Assembly (NCBI GenBank): GCA_027485915.1
Contig: JAIXQA010000001.1
Location: 62,001 to 126,000 of the forward strand
Source of the DNA: Alphaproteobacteria bacterium
GTDB lineage: Bacteria; Pseudomonadota; Alphaproteobacteria; Caulobacterales; Aquidulcibacteraceae
DNA length: 64,000 nucleotides
Direction: 5' to 3'
Both the position numbers and the translations under genes were made by a program. The notes below the pieces were generated by a model. It was not told where the DNA came from and did not search any database. It saw only the letters and a program-made list of their open reading frames with translations. This document shows, piece by piece, positions 27,612 to 36,125 of this stretch (the stretch's first letter is position 1; each line of letters starts with the position of its first letter).

Positions 27612-28346
27612 ATGCGTTTGAAGACTGTTCTCGCCACCGCTGGCTTAATATTGCTGGCAAGCCCCGTAATGGCCCAGCAAGGCCCCCCGCCCCCTCCAGG
27701 TGAGGGTCCTGGCTTCTTTGAGCGCGCTGACCTCAACAAGGATGGAGCCATCACCAGGGATGAGGTGCGCAGTGCGCGTACGGCCATGTTTGACCGGGCC
27801 GACAAGAATAAAGATGGCTTCGTCACTGACGAGGAAATGCGCGCTGCCCGCCCGCCTCGTCCACCCCGCGCAGAGGGCATGCCTGGACGTCCACCTCGTG
27901 AACCACGTGAGGGCCGGGACCTGATGACCTTGGCTGACGCCAATAAGGATGGAGCTGTTACCCGCGCCGAGTTTGACGCAGTCATGGCGACCCGTGCGCA
28001 AGAGAAGCAAGCCAAGATGCAAGAGCGTTCGTCTGAGATGTTTACACGCCTTGATGCCAACAAGGACGGTCGTGTGACACGGGACGAACTTGATGCCATG
28101 CGTGGCAAAATGGGCGACAAAATGAAGGGGCGCCGCGACGGGCCACCGCCACCACCGCCACTGGGCACGTTTGATGCGAACAAAGATGGCAAGATTAGCC
28201 GCGATGAATGGGTGTCGCGTCCGGATCCGATGTTTGAGCGCGCCGATGCCAATAAGGATGGTCGTTTGACCCGTGAAGAAGCGGCTGCGGCTGCGCGTCA
28301 AGGTCGCGAAGGTGGCCCACGCCGCGGTCCGGGTCGTCCTTGGTAA
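27612..28346 (+). CDS. Exported protein with six EF-hand loops
   Basis: A 244-residue secreted protein. The signal peptide is residues 1-21 (cleavage after VMA). Six calcium-binding loops of the DxNKDGxxTxxE type begin at Asp40, Asp64, Asp109, Asp148, Asp188 and Asp212. All six keep the acidic ligands and the central Gly. Pro/Arg-rich linkers (PPRPPRAEGMPGRPPREPRE) separate pairs one and two. It should bind several Ca2+ ions in the periplasm or outside the cell. It is followed 21 bases later by an ECF sigma factor gene, so the two may share a transcript. Confidence 0.9.
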   Translation: MRLKTVLATAGLILLASPVMAQQGPPPPPGEGPGFFERADLNKDGAITRDEVRSARTAMFDRADKNKDGFVTDEEMRAARPPRPPRAEGMPGRPPREPREGRDLMTLADANKDGAVTRAEFDAVMATRAQEKQAKMQERSSEMFTRLDANKDGRVTRDELDAMRGKMGDKMKGRRDGPPPPPPLGTFDANKDGKISRDEWVSRPDPMFERADANKDGRLTREEAAAAARQGREGGPRRGPGRPW

Positions 28347-28367
28347 GCCGGAACAAGGTCGCCTCGC

Positions 28368-28961
28368 GTGTCAAACCCCCTCGTCTTTGATCCCTTGGCG
28401 GGTTTGATCGCCAAAGCAGGCCGCGGTGATCGCGCCGCGGCCGCTGCCTTAGTCAAAGCGGTCTCACCAAAACTGTGGCGGGTCAGCTGGCGCCTCTTGC
28501 GGGACGCCGCAGAGGCTGAGGATGTGACTCAAGAAGCGCTAATCCGACTGTGGAAAGTGCTGCCGACCTGGCAAACTGGCCGGGCAAGGGTTGAGACCTG
28601 GTTGCATCAAGTGACCACCAATCTTTGCTTTGACCGACTACGTAAAGCTGGGCGCTTTGTGGATGAAGACCAAGCGCCTGAGCCACTCGATCCTGGGCCG
28701 TTGCCCGATACAAGGCTACATCAGTCGGCCTTACGCGACAGTGTTGATACCGCTTTGGCCAGTTTACCCGATCGACAACGGGCCGCTATTGTCCTCACCC
28801 ATTATGAGGAACTGGCAGCCAAAGAGGTCGGCGAAGTTTTAGGCATCAGTGTGGATGCCGTAGAATCCCTCTTGGCACGAGGCCGCCGCGCCTTACGCCT
28901 TGCCCTTGCGCCTGAGAAGGCCGATTTGTTACAAGCGTCCGTGGAAGGACATGCAGCATGA
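28368..28961 (+). CDS. ECF-type RNA polymerase sigma factor
   Basis: A 197-residue sigma-70-family protein. Region 2 (about residues 35-95) contains DAAEAEDVTQEALIRLWKVL and a W-rich DNA-melting part. Region 4 (about 125-180) contains LPDRQRAAIVLTHYEELAAKEVGEVLGISVDAVESLLARG (in pieces), a clear helix-turn-helix. The start is GTG at 28368. It overlaps the next small membrane gene by four bases, the usual arrangement with an anti-sigma factor. The EF-hand gene lies upstream. Confidence 0.9.
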   Translation: MSNPLVFDPLAGLIAKAGRGDRAAAAALVKAVSPKLWRVSWRLLRDAAEAEDVTQEALIRLWKVLPTWQTGRARVETWLHQVTTNLCFDRLRKAGRFVDEDQAPEPLDPGPLPDTRLHQSALRDSVDTALASLPDRQRAAIVLTHYEELAAKEVGEVLGISVDAVESLLARGRRALRLALAPEKADLLQASVEGHAA

Positions 28962-29260
28962 GTATCATGGATCATCATCCGCTGAATAAGGCTTTGGCTG
29001 ACGTATTAAATCACGCCAGCCCCGTGCCCGAAATGCCTGCCGCTCGCATTGAAGCTGCTGCCATGGCAGCCTTTGACGCGCAGCGGGCGTCGCGCCACGC
29101 ATGGGTGAAAACATTTGGTGCTTTGGCCGCAAGTTTGGTTCTCGGTGTTGGTGGTTTCGTCTATTATCAGTCGTGGCAGACTGAACAAAAAGCCTTGAGC
29201 GCGGATGCAGACGCCTTTGCAGAGCAATTGCTCAGCAGTGAGCTTGACTCAGAACTCTAA
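28958..29260 (+). CDS. Small membrane protein, putative anti-sigma factor
   Basis: A 100-residue protein overlapping the sigma gene by ATGA. The N-terminal part (residues 1-48) is cytoplasmic in appearance, one membrane helix follows (about 49-67, FGALAASLVLGVGGFVYYQS), and a short acidic periplasmic tail ends it (ADADAFAEQLLSSELDSEL). This topology suits an anti-sigma factor, but no zinc-binding HxxxCxxC motif is present. The role is inferred only from position and topology. Confidence 0.7.
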   Translation: MSIMDHHPLNKALADVLNHASPVPEMPAARIEAAAMAAFDAQRASRHAWVKTFGALAASLVLGVGGFVYYQSWQTEQKALSADADAFAEQLLSSELDSEL

Positions 29261-29382
29261 TCCAAAGTCGATTACGGCTCCTTTCGCTAGAATATCTGGG
29301 CTTAGGTTCTTAGAGCGGTCGCACTGAAGCTTTTGTGCGCAATTGACTTCGCATCGAGTCAAACCCGCTTTAGAAGAAATGC

Positions 29383-30720
29383 ATGAGCTCAAATCTTAAT
29401 GCAGCCGTTGATCGGCTCCTGTCCCGCGCAAAATCTCTCGGTGCTGAAGCGGCTGATGCAGCCTGTGTTGACCGCAAGAGTCTGTCTGTCTCGGTCCGGC
29501 TGGGTAATCTGGAATCAGTGGAAAGTGAAGAGAGCCGCTCTGCAGGTTTACGTGTCTTGATCGGCAAGAAGCAGGCTGGGGCATCGACCTCTGATTTCAG
29601 CTTAGCGGCACTGGATGCATTGGCAGAGCGGGTTGTTGCCATGGCAAAGGCGGCTGCCGAAGATCCTTGGTGTGGCCTGCCCGAGCCCGGTGAGCTTGCG
29701 AAAGATATCGTTGACCTCGAGCTTTGGGATGACACAGAAGCCGATATTGCTGATCTGGAAGTCCGTGCTTTGGAGAGCGAAGCTGCGGCCCTGGATATCG
29801 CAGGCATTACCAATTCTGGCGGCTCGGGCGCGGAATGGGGCGCAAGTCATGTCTATTACGGGGCCAGCAACGGCTTTCGCGGTGGGTATCAGGGTACTTC
29901 TTGGGGTCTCGGCTTATCCGCCATTGCCGAGCGCGGCGATCATAAGGAGCGAGACTGGGACAGCGATTCGTGTCGCTTTTTGAAAGATTTGAAGGCTTCC
30001 GCCGTGATCGGCCGGAATGCCGGTGAACGCACATTGGCGCGCCTTGGGGCGACTAAGCTTGAAAGCTGTGTTGCGCCAGTCATTTTCGAAAATCGGGTCG
30101 CCAGTCGCCTGATCAGTTTCTTCTTAGGGGCGATCTCGGGCGCTTCGGTCGCGCGCGGGGTTTCGTTCCTGCGGGACAAATTGGGTCAGCAAGTTTTTGC
30201 GCCAAATATCCGCATAATCGACAATCCATTGGAAATAGGTGGTTGGTCGTCCCATCCCTTTGATGGCGAAGGCCTGCCAGTAGCGGCCCGTGATTTGGTG
30301 ACGGATGGCGTGCTTCAGACCTGGCTACTTAATCGTGCGAGCGCTAAACAATTGGGTTTGAAGTCAACGGGCCATGCCAGCTTGAACCCCGGCGGCGCAC
30401 CGGGCATTGGATCCAGCAATGTGACGGTTATGCCTGGTGAATATGATCTGCTAGGGCTGCAGGCGCATGCTGGCACCGGTCTGTTAGTGATTGAAACGCT
30501 TTCGCCTAGTTTCAACCCGAACACGGGCGATTATTCGGTGGGTGTCTCTGGTCTTTGGTTCGAGAATGGCACGATCGTACGCCCCGTCAACGAAATCACG
30601 GTGGCCGGCAATATGCTTGACATGTATGGCAAACTAATCCCCGGCAATGATTATGATGGCCGAGCTTCGCTGCAATGTCCTAGCCTTTTGGTGCCTGCCA
30701 TGACGATTGCCGGGGCTTAG
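29383..30720 (+). CDS. pmbA: TldD/PmbA-family protein, PmbA subunit
   Basis: A 445-residue protein of the PmbA (TldE) type. In the TldD/TldE protease complex this partner lacks the HExxxH zinc site, and none is visible here. Family text includes RNAGERTLARLGATK-like (GRNAGERTLARLGA), SSHPFDGEGLPVAARDLV and HASLNPGGAPGIGSSNV, plus GLWFENGTIVRPVNEITVAGNM near the end. It processes small peptides such as microcin precursors in E. coli; the local substrate is unknown. It is followed four bases later by a cysQ-like gene. Confidence 0.93.
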   Translation: MSSNLNAAVDRLLSRAKSLGAEAADAACVDRKSLSVSVRLGNLESVESEESRSAGLRVLIGKKQAGASTSDFSLAALDALAERVVAMAKAAAEDPWCGLPEPGELAKDIVDLELWDDTEADIADLEVRALESEAAALDIAGITNSGGSGAEWGASHVYYGASNGFRGGYQGTSWGLGLSAIAERGDHKERDWDSDSCRFLKDLKASAVIGRNAGERTLARLGATKLESCVAPVIFENRVASRLISFFLGAISGASVARGVSFLRDKLGQQVFAPNIRIIDNPLEIGGWSSHPFDGEGLPVAARDLVTDGVLQTWLLNRASAKQLGLKSTGHASLNPGGAPGIGSSNVTVMPGEYDLLGLQAHAGTGLLVIETLSPSFNPNTGDYSVGVSGLWFENGTIVRPVNEITVAGNMLDMYGKLIPGNDYDGRASLQCPSLLVPAMTIAGA

Positions 30721-30723
30721 GCC

Positions 30724-31512
30724 ATGAATCTGGCGGCTGATCTTGCGCTAGCCTTGGAGGCCGCCACGGAGGCCGGTGCTGTGGCGATGCGCTATTTCGG
30801 TACCCAAATGGATGTGCGTGACAAATCCCCCAATAATCCCGTGAGTGACGCGGATTTGGCGATTGATGCGTTATTGAAAGAGCGTTTATTGGCTAAACGA
30901 CCCGATTATGGCTGGTTGTCAGAAGAGACCGTCGATGATCAATCGCGCCAAACGGCCCGTTTTTGTTGGGTTGTCGACCCGATTGATGGCACCCGCGCTT
31001 TCATTAAGGCCAAGCCACATTTTACCGTTTGCATCGGACTATTGTTCGATAGCCAGCCCGTTGTGGGTGTGGTGTTTAATCCTGCGACCGGGGAAATGTT
31101 TGACGCCTTTCAAGGCGGTGGCGCACGCCTGAATGGCGTGGCAATCCAACCCAGCAAAGTCGATCAATTAGAAGGATGCGCCATGTTAGGTGATCCTGGC
31201 ATGTTCCGTCACCCTGCTTGGCCCAAGCCTTGGCCAGAGATGGACGTGGTATCGCGCAACTCCATTGCTTATCGGATGTGCTTGGTTGCCGCAGGGCACT
31301 ATGATGGTGCCATAGCCTTGTCGGCCAAGAGCGATTGGGACTTAGCGGCAGCTCATGTGATCGTGGAGGAGGCAGGCGCACTGGCAACCACCCATGAAGG
31401 TGCAGCCTTTGTTTACAATCAGCTAGTACCTCTCCAGAAAAGCTTGGTGGTTGCAGGCAAACCGCTGCATCCCCAACTGATTGAACGCGTCCACCATGTA
31501 AAACTGTCGTGA
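30724..31512 (+). CDS. Inositol-monophosphatase-family 3'(2'),5'-bisphosphate nucleotidase (CysQ-like)
   Basis: A 262-residue Mg-dependent phosphatase. The metal-binding motifs are all present: LSEETVDD (Glu/Glu pair), VDPIDGTRAFIK, and the C-terminal SDWDLAAAHVIVEEAGA. CysQ removes 3'-phosphate from PAP made in sulphate activation; an inositol phosphatase function cannot be excluded. It lies in a tight plus-strand series pmbA-this gene-DUF4170-ABC exporter, with 7 bases to the next gene. Confidence 0.88.
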   Translation: MNLAADLALALEAATEAGAVAMRYFGTQMDVRDKSPNNPVSDADLAIDALLKERLLAKRPDYGWLSEETVDDQSRQTARFCWVVDPIDGTRAFIKAKPHFTVCIGLLFDSQPVVGVVFNPATGEMFDAFQGGGARLNGVAIQPSKVDQLEGCAMLGDPGMFRHPAWPKPWPEMDVVSRNSIAYRMCLVAAGHYDGAIALSAKSDWDLAAAHVIVEEAGALATTHEGAAFVYNQLVPLQKSLVVAGKPLHPQLIERVHHVKLS

Positions 31513-31519
31513 GGAACGA

Positions 31520-31780
31520 ATGGAACGTAAATCCAGCCCAAAGAGACAATTGCTCCACCTCGTGATTGGTGGAGAAGTTCAAGACTTAGAGGATGTTGAG
31601 TTTCGCGATCTGAAAGCGATGGACTTTGTTGGGGCCTATCCCAATTATGCCGAGGCCCGTGATGCTTGGAAGAGCGCATCACAGCGGACAGTGGATAACG
31701 CCCATATGCGTTACTTTGTTATCCATGCGCATCGTTTGATCGATCCAAACGGGCCAACCCCGGATGAAGACGATCACTAA
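31520..31780 (+). CDS. DUF4170 protein
   Basis: An 86-residue protein of DUF4170, found almost only in alphaproteobacteria. Typical text is LHLVIGGEVQDLEDVEFRDL and the ending MRYFVIHAHRLIDP. The function is unknown. It is often encoded beside a CysQ-like phosphatase and lipid A or Kdo genes. GAGGAACG precedes the ATG. The 3' end overlaps the ABC exporter start by 17 bases. Confidence 0.88.
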   Translation: MERKSSPKRQLLHLVIGGEVQDLEDVEFRDLKAMDFVGAYPNYAEARDAWKSASQRTVDNAHMRYFVIHAHRLIDPNGPTPDEDDH

Positions 31781-33593
31781 GGCTCCTGTCACGCAATCGG
31801 ACGCAAGCACCGATCTAATCAAGCGGTTTTGGTCAGGTTGGCTGGTACCGCATGCAGCCGTCTTGCTTTTGGCGACTTTGTTAATGGCTGTAGTCGCGGC
31901 CGCTTCAGCATCTTATCCGTGGTTGTTTGGTCAAGTGATTGACGCCTTAGCCACGCTGAGTGCGGGCTCAAGCACCGGTGAAAAGGGCGAGCCAGCTTGG
32001 ATGGCCCCAGCGGCCATGGCAACCATCGGGCCCGTAGCGATTATTGTGGCAACGATGATCAAGGGCATTGCGCTTTATGCATCGACCGTCTTGACCAATC
32101 GAGTGGCATTGGCCGCTACGACAAAGCTTCAACAAGACCTGTTCGCAAAGCTTTTGACTTTAGATTTCGCCAGGCTCAGCTCCGAGCCATCGGGGGCATT
32201 TTCCGCGCGCTTCTTAAATGACATAAATGCGGTCCGTGAAGCCGTGCTTCGGGCGGCTAACAGCCTTGTCCGGGATATTCTGACATTAGTTGGCGTTGTT
32301 GGTGTGATGATCATCGGCGATTGGCAATTGGCCGTCGTCTGCCTTGTCATCCTACCGTTGGCCATTGGCCCGGTATCGATGATTGGGGCGAGGCTTCGCA
32401 AAACTGCCGCCCGAGCGCAGCATCAAGCGGCAGATTTAGCCGGCGTGGTTGAAGAAAGCCTAGGCGGCATACGTTTGGTGAAGACTTATGGCTTGGAGAA
32501 GGCCGAAAGTAGTCGAGTAGGGGCGTCGCTTTCCACTAGAATGTCACTTTTACTCAAAATGGCAGAGCAAAAGGGCAGGGTAGATCCCATCCTCGAAGTA
32601 TTAGGCGGACTTGCCATTGCTGGCGTCTTTGCGTTTGCGGGTTTCCGCATCACCCAAGGGGCGGCAAGTGTTGGTACATTGACCGCCTTTATTGCCTCAT
32701 TGCTATTGGCCGCGCAGTCAATCCGTAGTTTAGGCGGGTTGAATAGCGTGCTGCAGGAAGGCTTGTCTGCCTTAGAGCGCTTCTTCTCAGTTTTGGATGA
32801 GATCCCCAGCATTGCAGACCGGGAAGGAGCTGTCACTCTGGCACGGGGACCGGGCCGGATTGAGTTTCAGGATGTGGGCTTTATCTGGCCCAATGGCACA
32901 ATTGGGCTGGCCCATATCCGTTTTACCGCAGAGCCGGGCCAAACCTTGGCCCTTGTTGGGCCCTCTGGTTCTGGCAAATCCACCATACTGAATTTGATCC
33001 CACGCCTGTTTGATCCAAACAGCGGGCGGGTCCTGATCGATGGGCAAGACATTGGTCAGGCGACTTTGGCCAGTTTGCGCCAGCATATTGCGTTGGTCAG
33101 CCAAGATGCCACGTTATTTGATGCCTCGATAGCCGACAATGTTGCGATGGGTCTGCCAAATGCGACCGAGGCCGCGATTCGCGACGCTTTGTCTGCTGCA
33201 GCTTGTGACTTCGTAGATCGCCTATCGGACGGACTTGCGGCTCCAGTTGGTCCGCGCGGTTCGCGTCTTTCCGGCGGAGAGCGTCAGCGGCTATCCTTGG
33301 CACGCGCGATTTTGCGCGACAGTCCAATTCTATTGTTGGATGAGCCCACAAGCGCCTTGGATTCAGATTCTGAAGCCCGTGTTCAGGAGGCGTTGGACCG
33401 TTTTGCTGCCAATCGCACAACGATTGTGGTGGCTCATCGCTTGTCGACAGTCCGCCGGGCCAATTTGATTTTAGTACTCAACCACGGTCGGATCGTGGAA
33501 ACAGGTACCCATGACCAGTTGATTGCGAAAGGGGGCTTGTATGCAGAGCTGGCCGCACGCCAATTTCAATCCACGTCTCAGGCCGAAGCTTAA
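31764..33593 (+). CDS. ABC exporter, MsbA-like half transporter
   Basis: A 609-residue fused permease and ATPase that works as a homodimer. Six membrane helices span about residues 30-320. The nucleotide-binding domain (about 365-600) has Walker A LVGPSGSGKSTILN, signature LSGGERQRLSLARAIL, Walker B PILLLDEPTSALD and H-loop VVAHRLST. The neighbourhood (cysQ-like, DUF4170) suggests a lipid or lipopolysaccharide core exporter like MsbA; the substrate is not certain. It ends six bases from the convergent PAS gene. Confidence 0.92.
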   Translation: MKTITKAPVTQSDASTDLIKRFWSGWLVPHAAVLLLATLLMAVVAAASASYPWLFGQVIDALATLSAGSSTGEKGEPAWMAPAAMATIGPVAIIVATMIKGIALYASTVLTNRVALAATTKLQQDLFAKLLTLDFARLSSEPSGAFSARFLNDINAVREAVLRAANSLVRDILTLVGVVGVMIIGDWQLAVVCLVILPLAIGPVSMIGARLRKTAARAQHQAADLAGVVEESLGGIRLVKTYGLEKAESSRVGASLSTRMSLLLKMAEQKGRVDPILEVLGGLAIAGVFAFAGFRITQGAASVGTLTAFIASLLLAAQSIRSLGGLNSVLQEGLSALERFFSVLDEIPSIADREGAVTLARGPGRIEFQDVGFIWPNGTIGLAHIRFTAEPGQTLALVGPSGSGKSTILNLIPRLFDPNSGRVLIDGQDIGQATLASLRQHIALVSQDATLFDASIADNVAMGLPNATEAAIRDALSAAACDFVDRLSDGLAAPVGPRGSRLSGGERQRLSLARAILRDSPILLLDEPTSALDSDSEARVQEALDRFAANRTTIVVAHRLSTVRRANLILVLNHGRIVETGTHDQLIAKGGLYAELAARQFQSTSQAEA

Positions 33594-33599
33594 AACGGC

Positions 33600-34145
33600 C
33601 TAGTCGCGACTGACCACCAAGCGCAAACCTTGTCGAACAGGCATTTCCGGTGTGGGAGGCAAGAGCGCCGTTAGTGAAAAGCGCAGAACAGGCTTTGAAA
33701 TAGATGGTGACCGATTGATTGGCTGGAAAAGACCCAGAACGCGGTCTGCACCGGATTTATCGGTCAAGGGCAAGAACACCCACTCAACTTCCGTTCTTTG
33801 CCCAAACGCAGCGCCAAACGCGGCTGCGCGGGCCAAAGCTGGACCGGGGCCTGATATCGCGGATTCTAACAAGGCGCGGATCAGATTTCGATCCGTGCCG
33901 TGAAATAGAGTGCAAACGTCATGGTCGCGTAAATCGCGACCCGTCCAGAGCTTCAGATCGGCACCAACGGTCTTAAACGTGAAGACACCTTCGCTGGTGC
34001 GTTGCGCCAAAAAGATACGGCCAATCATAGAAGAGGCATCTTTGGACAGGGTAGAGCCTGTCTCCGATTGGTCAGCAAGCCCGTTTAAGGCCTGCCAAGA
34101 GCTCAAAAAAGCCCGGCTCTCTGGATGAAGTGCGCCGTAATGCAT
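33600..34145 (-). CDS. PAS-domain protein (PAS_5 type)
   Basis: A 181-residue soluble protein. The early segment SRAFLSSWQALNGLADQSE, the central FTFKTVGADLKLWTGRDLRDHDVCTLF and the later EVEWVFLPLTDKSGADRVLGLFQP fit the PAS_5 family, which is common as short stand-alone proteins in alphaproteobacteria. Such proteins bind small ligands or act in signalling (the Caulobacter MopJ protein is one relative in style). No output domain is present. It is convergent with the ABC exporter and divergent from the glycine-rich protein gene. Confidence 0.8.
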   Translation of the reverse strand: MHYGALHPESRAFLSSWQALNGLADQSETGSTLSKDASSMIGRIFLAQRTSEGVFTFKTVGADLKLWTGRDLRDHDVCTLFHGTDRNLIRALLESAISGPGPALARAAAFGAAFGQRTEVEWVFLPLTDKSGADRVLGLFQPINRSPSISKPVLRFSLTALLPPTPEMPVRQGLRLVVSRD

Positions 34146-34306
34146 GTGTATTTCCTCGATTTAAGCCACTTTCTGGCTGCTTTCCGAGGTGTGGCGCAGG
34201 ACTCATGCCAAACCAGTTCGGTGACTTAATGTGTCGATACTCTCCACATGGGCGAAATTGGCGCCGGACTTGCTGGATGGACTTACAAAATTTGGGGAGT
34301 CCCACC

Positions 34307-35224
34307 ATGAGTGTTTCAGTTCGATACATCGCCGCAGCCACACTTGTCGCGGTCTTTATGGCTTCATCTGCACAAGCGGGTGGCTGCAATGGCTGTGGGA
34401 ACGGCGGTAACGGTACCACCAATATTCCGGTGGTCCAAGGTCCATCGGGTGGCTGCTGTGGCTCCGCCACGGGTCATATCATCGGCGTGCCGAACGTCTA
34501 TGTGCCAGGTCCAAGCGTAAACGTTAGCGTTGGCGGCAGCTATTTCGGCGGTACCAATGTTTTGGTCGGTGGGAACACTTATGTCGGCGGCAGCACGACC
34601 GTTGTAGGTGGCGGCGGTGGTGGCGGCGGCGTCTATATTGGCGGCGGCGGTGGCGGTGGCTTCTCTGTGCCCATGCCGGCTACCACTGGCCTAATCGATG
34701 GCTTGCAGGTTTCTGGCGGCAAAATGGAAACCGTTATGGAACAATTCCAAGACTCTCGTACGATCACTGAAACAGTAGCCATTCGCGCCGTTTGCATGGA
34801 CGACCGTGACACCCCACATCCTGCTTCGCGTACCAATGGCGATGCCAAGGTTGGTTCTGAGTTTGATGGCGAAGTCTTCCGCTGTATGGCTGGCACCCGC
34901 ATGTTGGTGACCCTTGGAAAAGTGGTGAATGGCGAGGCTAATTTTGACGGTGGCCGCACCATTTCGTGCCAAAAGGGTCAAGCCTTGTCCTACAAGGGCG
35001 ACAGGGGTGCTGTTGGTGCCGCGACAATCCAGTGCGTTGCGCAAAAGGCTGAAGCAGATTGCAACGAGCGTTCGCTGCTGCGTCGCTTCGGACCCGGCAT
35101 TAAATATGCCACCATCACCCGGACCGAGACCTTCACTAATACGCGTCAGTCGGCTACCCAACAGGCGGCTACCTATCGTGCATCGATGTTCGTCGATGGC
35201 GGCGTTGGCCAAGGTGTGTTTTGA
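34307..35224 (+). CDS. Glycine-rich exported protein of unknown function
   Basis: A 305-residue secreted protein. The signal peptide is residues 1 to about 25 (ending SSAQAGG). Next comes a Cys/Gly segment (GGCNGCGNGGNG, GGCCGSATG), a valine/glycine repeat region (NVSVGGSYFGGTNVLVGGNTYVGG) and two poly-glycine runs. The C-terminal 170 residues are a normal globular sequence with several Cys (VCMDDRDTP, FRCMAGTRM, TISCQKGQA, IQCVAQ). I do not recognise the family. The ATG at 34307 follows GGGGAG. A strong terminator lies 67 bases after the stop, so it is a single-gene unit, probably well expressed. Confidence 0.82.
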   Translation: MSVSVRYIAAATLVAVFMASSAQAGGCNGCGNGGNGTTNIPVVQGPSGGCCGSATGHIIGVPNVYVPGPSVNVSVGGSYFGGTNVLVGGNTYVGGSTTVVGGGGGGGGVYIGGGGGGGFSVPMPATTGLIDGLQVSGGKMETVMEQFQDSRTITETVAIRAVCMDDRDTPHPASRTNGDAKVGSEFDGEVFRCMAGTRMLVTLGKVVNGEANFDGGRTISCQKGQALSYKGDRGAVGAATIQCVAQKAEADCNERSLLRRFGPGIKYATITRTETFTNTRQSATQQAATYRASMFVDGGVGQGVF

Positions 35225-35290
35225 TCCAACGGAATATCGATCTAGTTGATCACAAGATTAGGGGCGCTGTTTCGCGCTCTTAGGGGGCTG

Positions 35291-35329
35291 AAGGGTCGCT
35301 GCATTCGCGCAGCGACCCTTTATCGTTTT
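35291..35329 (+). terminator. Rho-independent terminator after the glycine-rich gene
   Basis: A perfect 12-bp stem AAGGGTCGCTGC / GCAGCGACCCTT with loop ATTCGC is followed by TATCGTTTT. It serves the plus-strand glycine-rich gene. The convergent MAPEG gene ends just beyond it. Confidence 0.88.
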
Positions 35330-35342
35330 GGTGTGGCCTAGC

Positions 35343-35732
35343 CTAAAACGCCATGAAAAGGCAGGTCATTCCGATCCACAATAAGGCGGTTAACGACAAG
35401 ACCATACCAACCATACGGCCAAAGGATGTACCTTCTGAACGGCTCAACCCATAAGCATGTAAGGCACGTCCAATTGTCAGGCTCAAGCCTCCCACATGAA
35501 TCGCCCATAGTGGTGCGTTGGCCATGGCCATGGCCAACAAGCCAATTAAAGCGATGGGAGCCACTTCGGTCGCGTTGGCATGGGCGCGAATGGCCCGAAT
35601 CAAGGGGGGATGTCCGCCATCTCCTAGGGAAATTTTTTCACGACGGCGGTGGCCAATGACCTGCCAGATAAGTGCCAAAATGATCAGTACATTCAAACCT
35701 GTGTAGAGTGCGATGGCGGCGGATGCTGTCAT
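35343..35732 (-). CDS. MAPEG-family membrane protein
   Basis: A 129-residue protein with four membrane helices, of the MAPEG (membrane-associated proteins in eicosanoid and glutathione metabolism) superfamily. Family text is RAIRAHANATEVAPIALIGL and GRALHAYGLSR. Bacterial members are mostly uncharacterised glutathione-linked enzymes. The gene stands alone, convergent with the glycine-rich gene. Confidence 0.88.
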   Translation of the reverse strand: MTASAAIALYTGLNVLIILALIWQVIGHRRREKISLGDGGHPPLIRAIRAHANATEVAPIALIGLLAMAMANAPLWAIHVGGLSLTIGRALHAYGLSRSEGTSFGRMVGMVLSLTALLWIGMTCLFMAF

Positions 35733-35907
35733 GATAGGCCCTTCTTAAAAGCCGAAAGTGGCTGTTCATCTGGCAGATAACATTAAATCGTCATCGAAAC
35801 AGCCTTTAAGAATGAATGAAAAGGCGCATCATAAACGTGAAGTGTAAGTTTATCGGATTTCAGCACTCGGGTGATAGCCTGAGAAAAAATGGTGGGGAGG
35901 CACACAG

Positions 35908-36072
35908 ATGCCAATTATCATTGCAAGTCTTATTTTGGTTTCTTTGGGCTGTTTGGCTCTCTACCTAGGCTTAAAATTGGCGCGCGTTATGCGGGAGCAG
36001 TTCGAAGAACTTATGCCTCAACGCATGGTAGATTATTCAGGCTTTATTGAAGTTCCACGTGCGCGCGATTAA
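35908..36072 (+). CDS. Small single-pass membrane protein (54 aa), absent from ORF track
   Basis: ATG at 35908 follows GGGGAGG at 35894-35900 with normal spacing, and the frame runs 54 residues to TAA. The protein starts MPIIIASLILVSLGCLALYL, one hydrophobic helix (about residues 2-24), followed by LKLARVMREQFEELMPQRM and a polar tail ending PRARD. It is below the track's 60-residue limit. The good ribosome site and membrane-anchor pattern make it a likely real gene. The function is unknown; it precedes the YaiI gene by 53 bases. Confidence 0.65.
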   Translation: MPIIIASLILVSLGCLALYLGLKLARVMREQFEELMPQRMVDYSGFIEVPRARD

Positions 36073-36125
36073 TCCTTTGTTTGTCTCGGACTGGCGCTGA
36101 AATTGGCTTTCAGTCATAAAGCGGC

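Noticed and set aside
34130-34306. N-terminal extension of the glycine-rich protein given in the ORF track
   Set aside because: It overlaps the divergent PAS gene start and precedes an obvious signal peptide with its own ribosome site at 34307.
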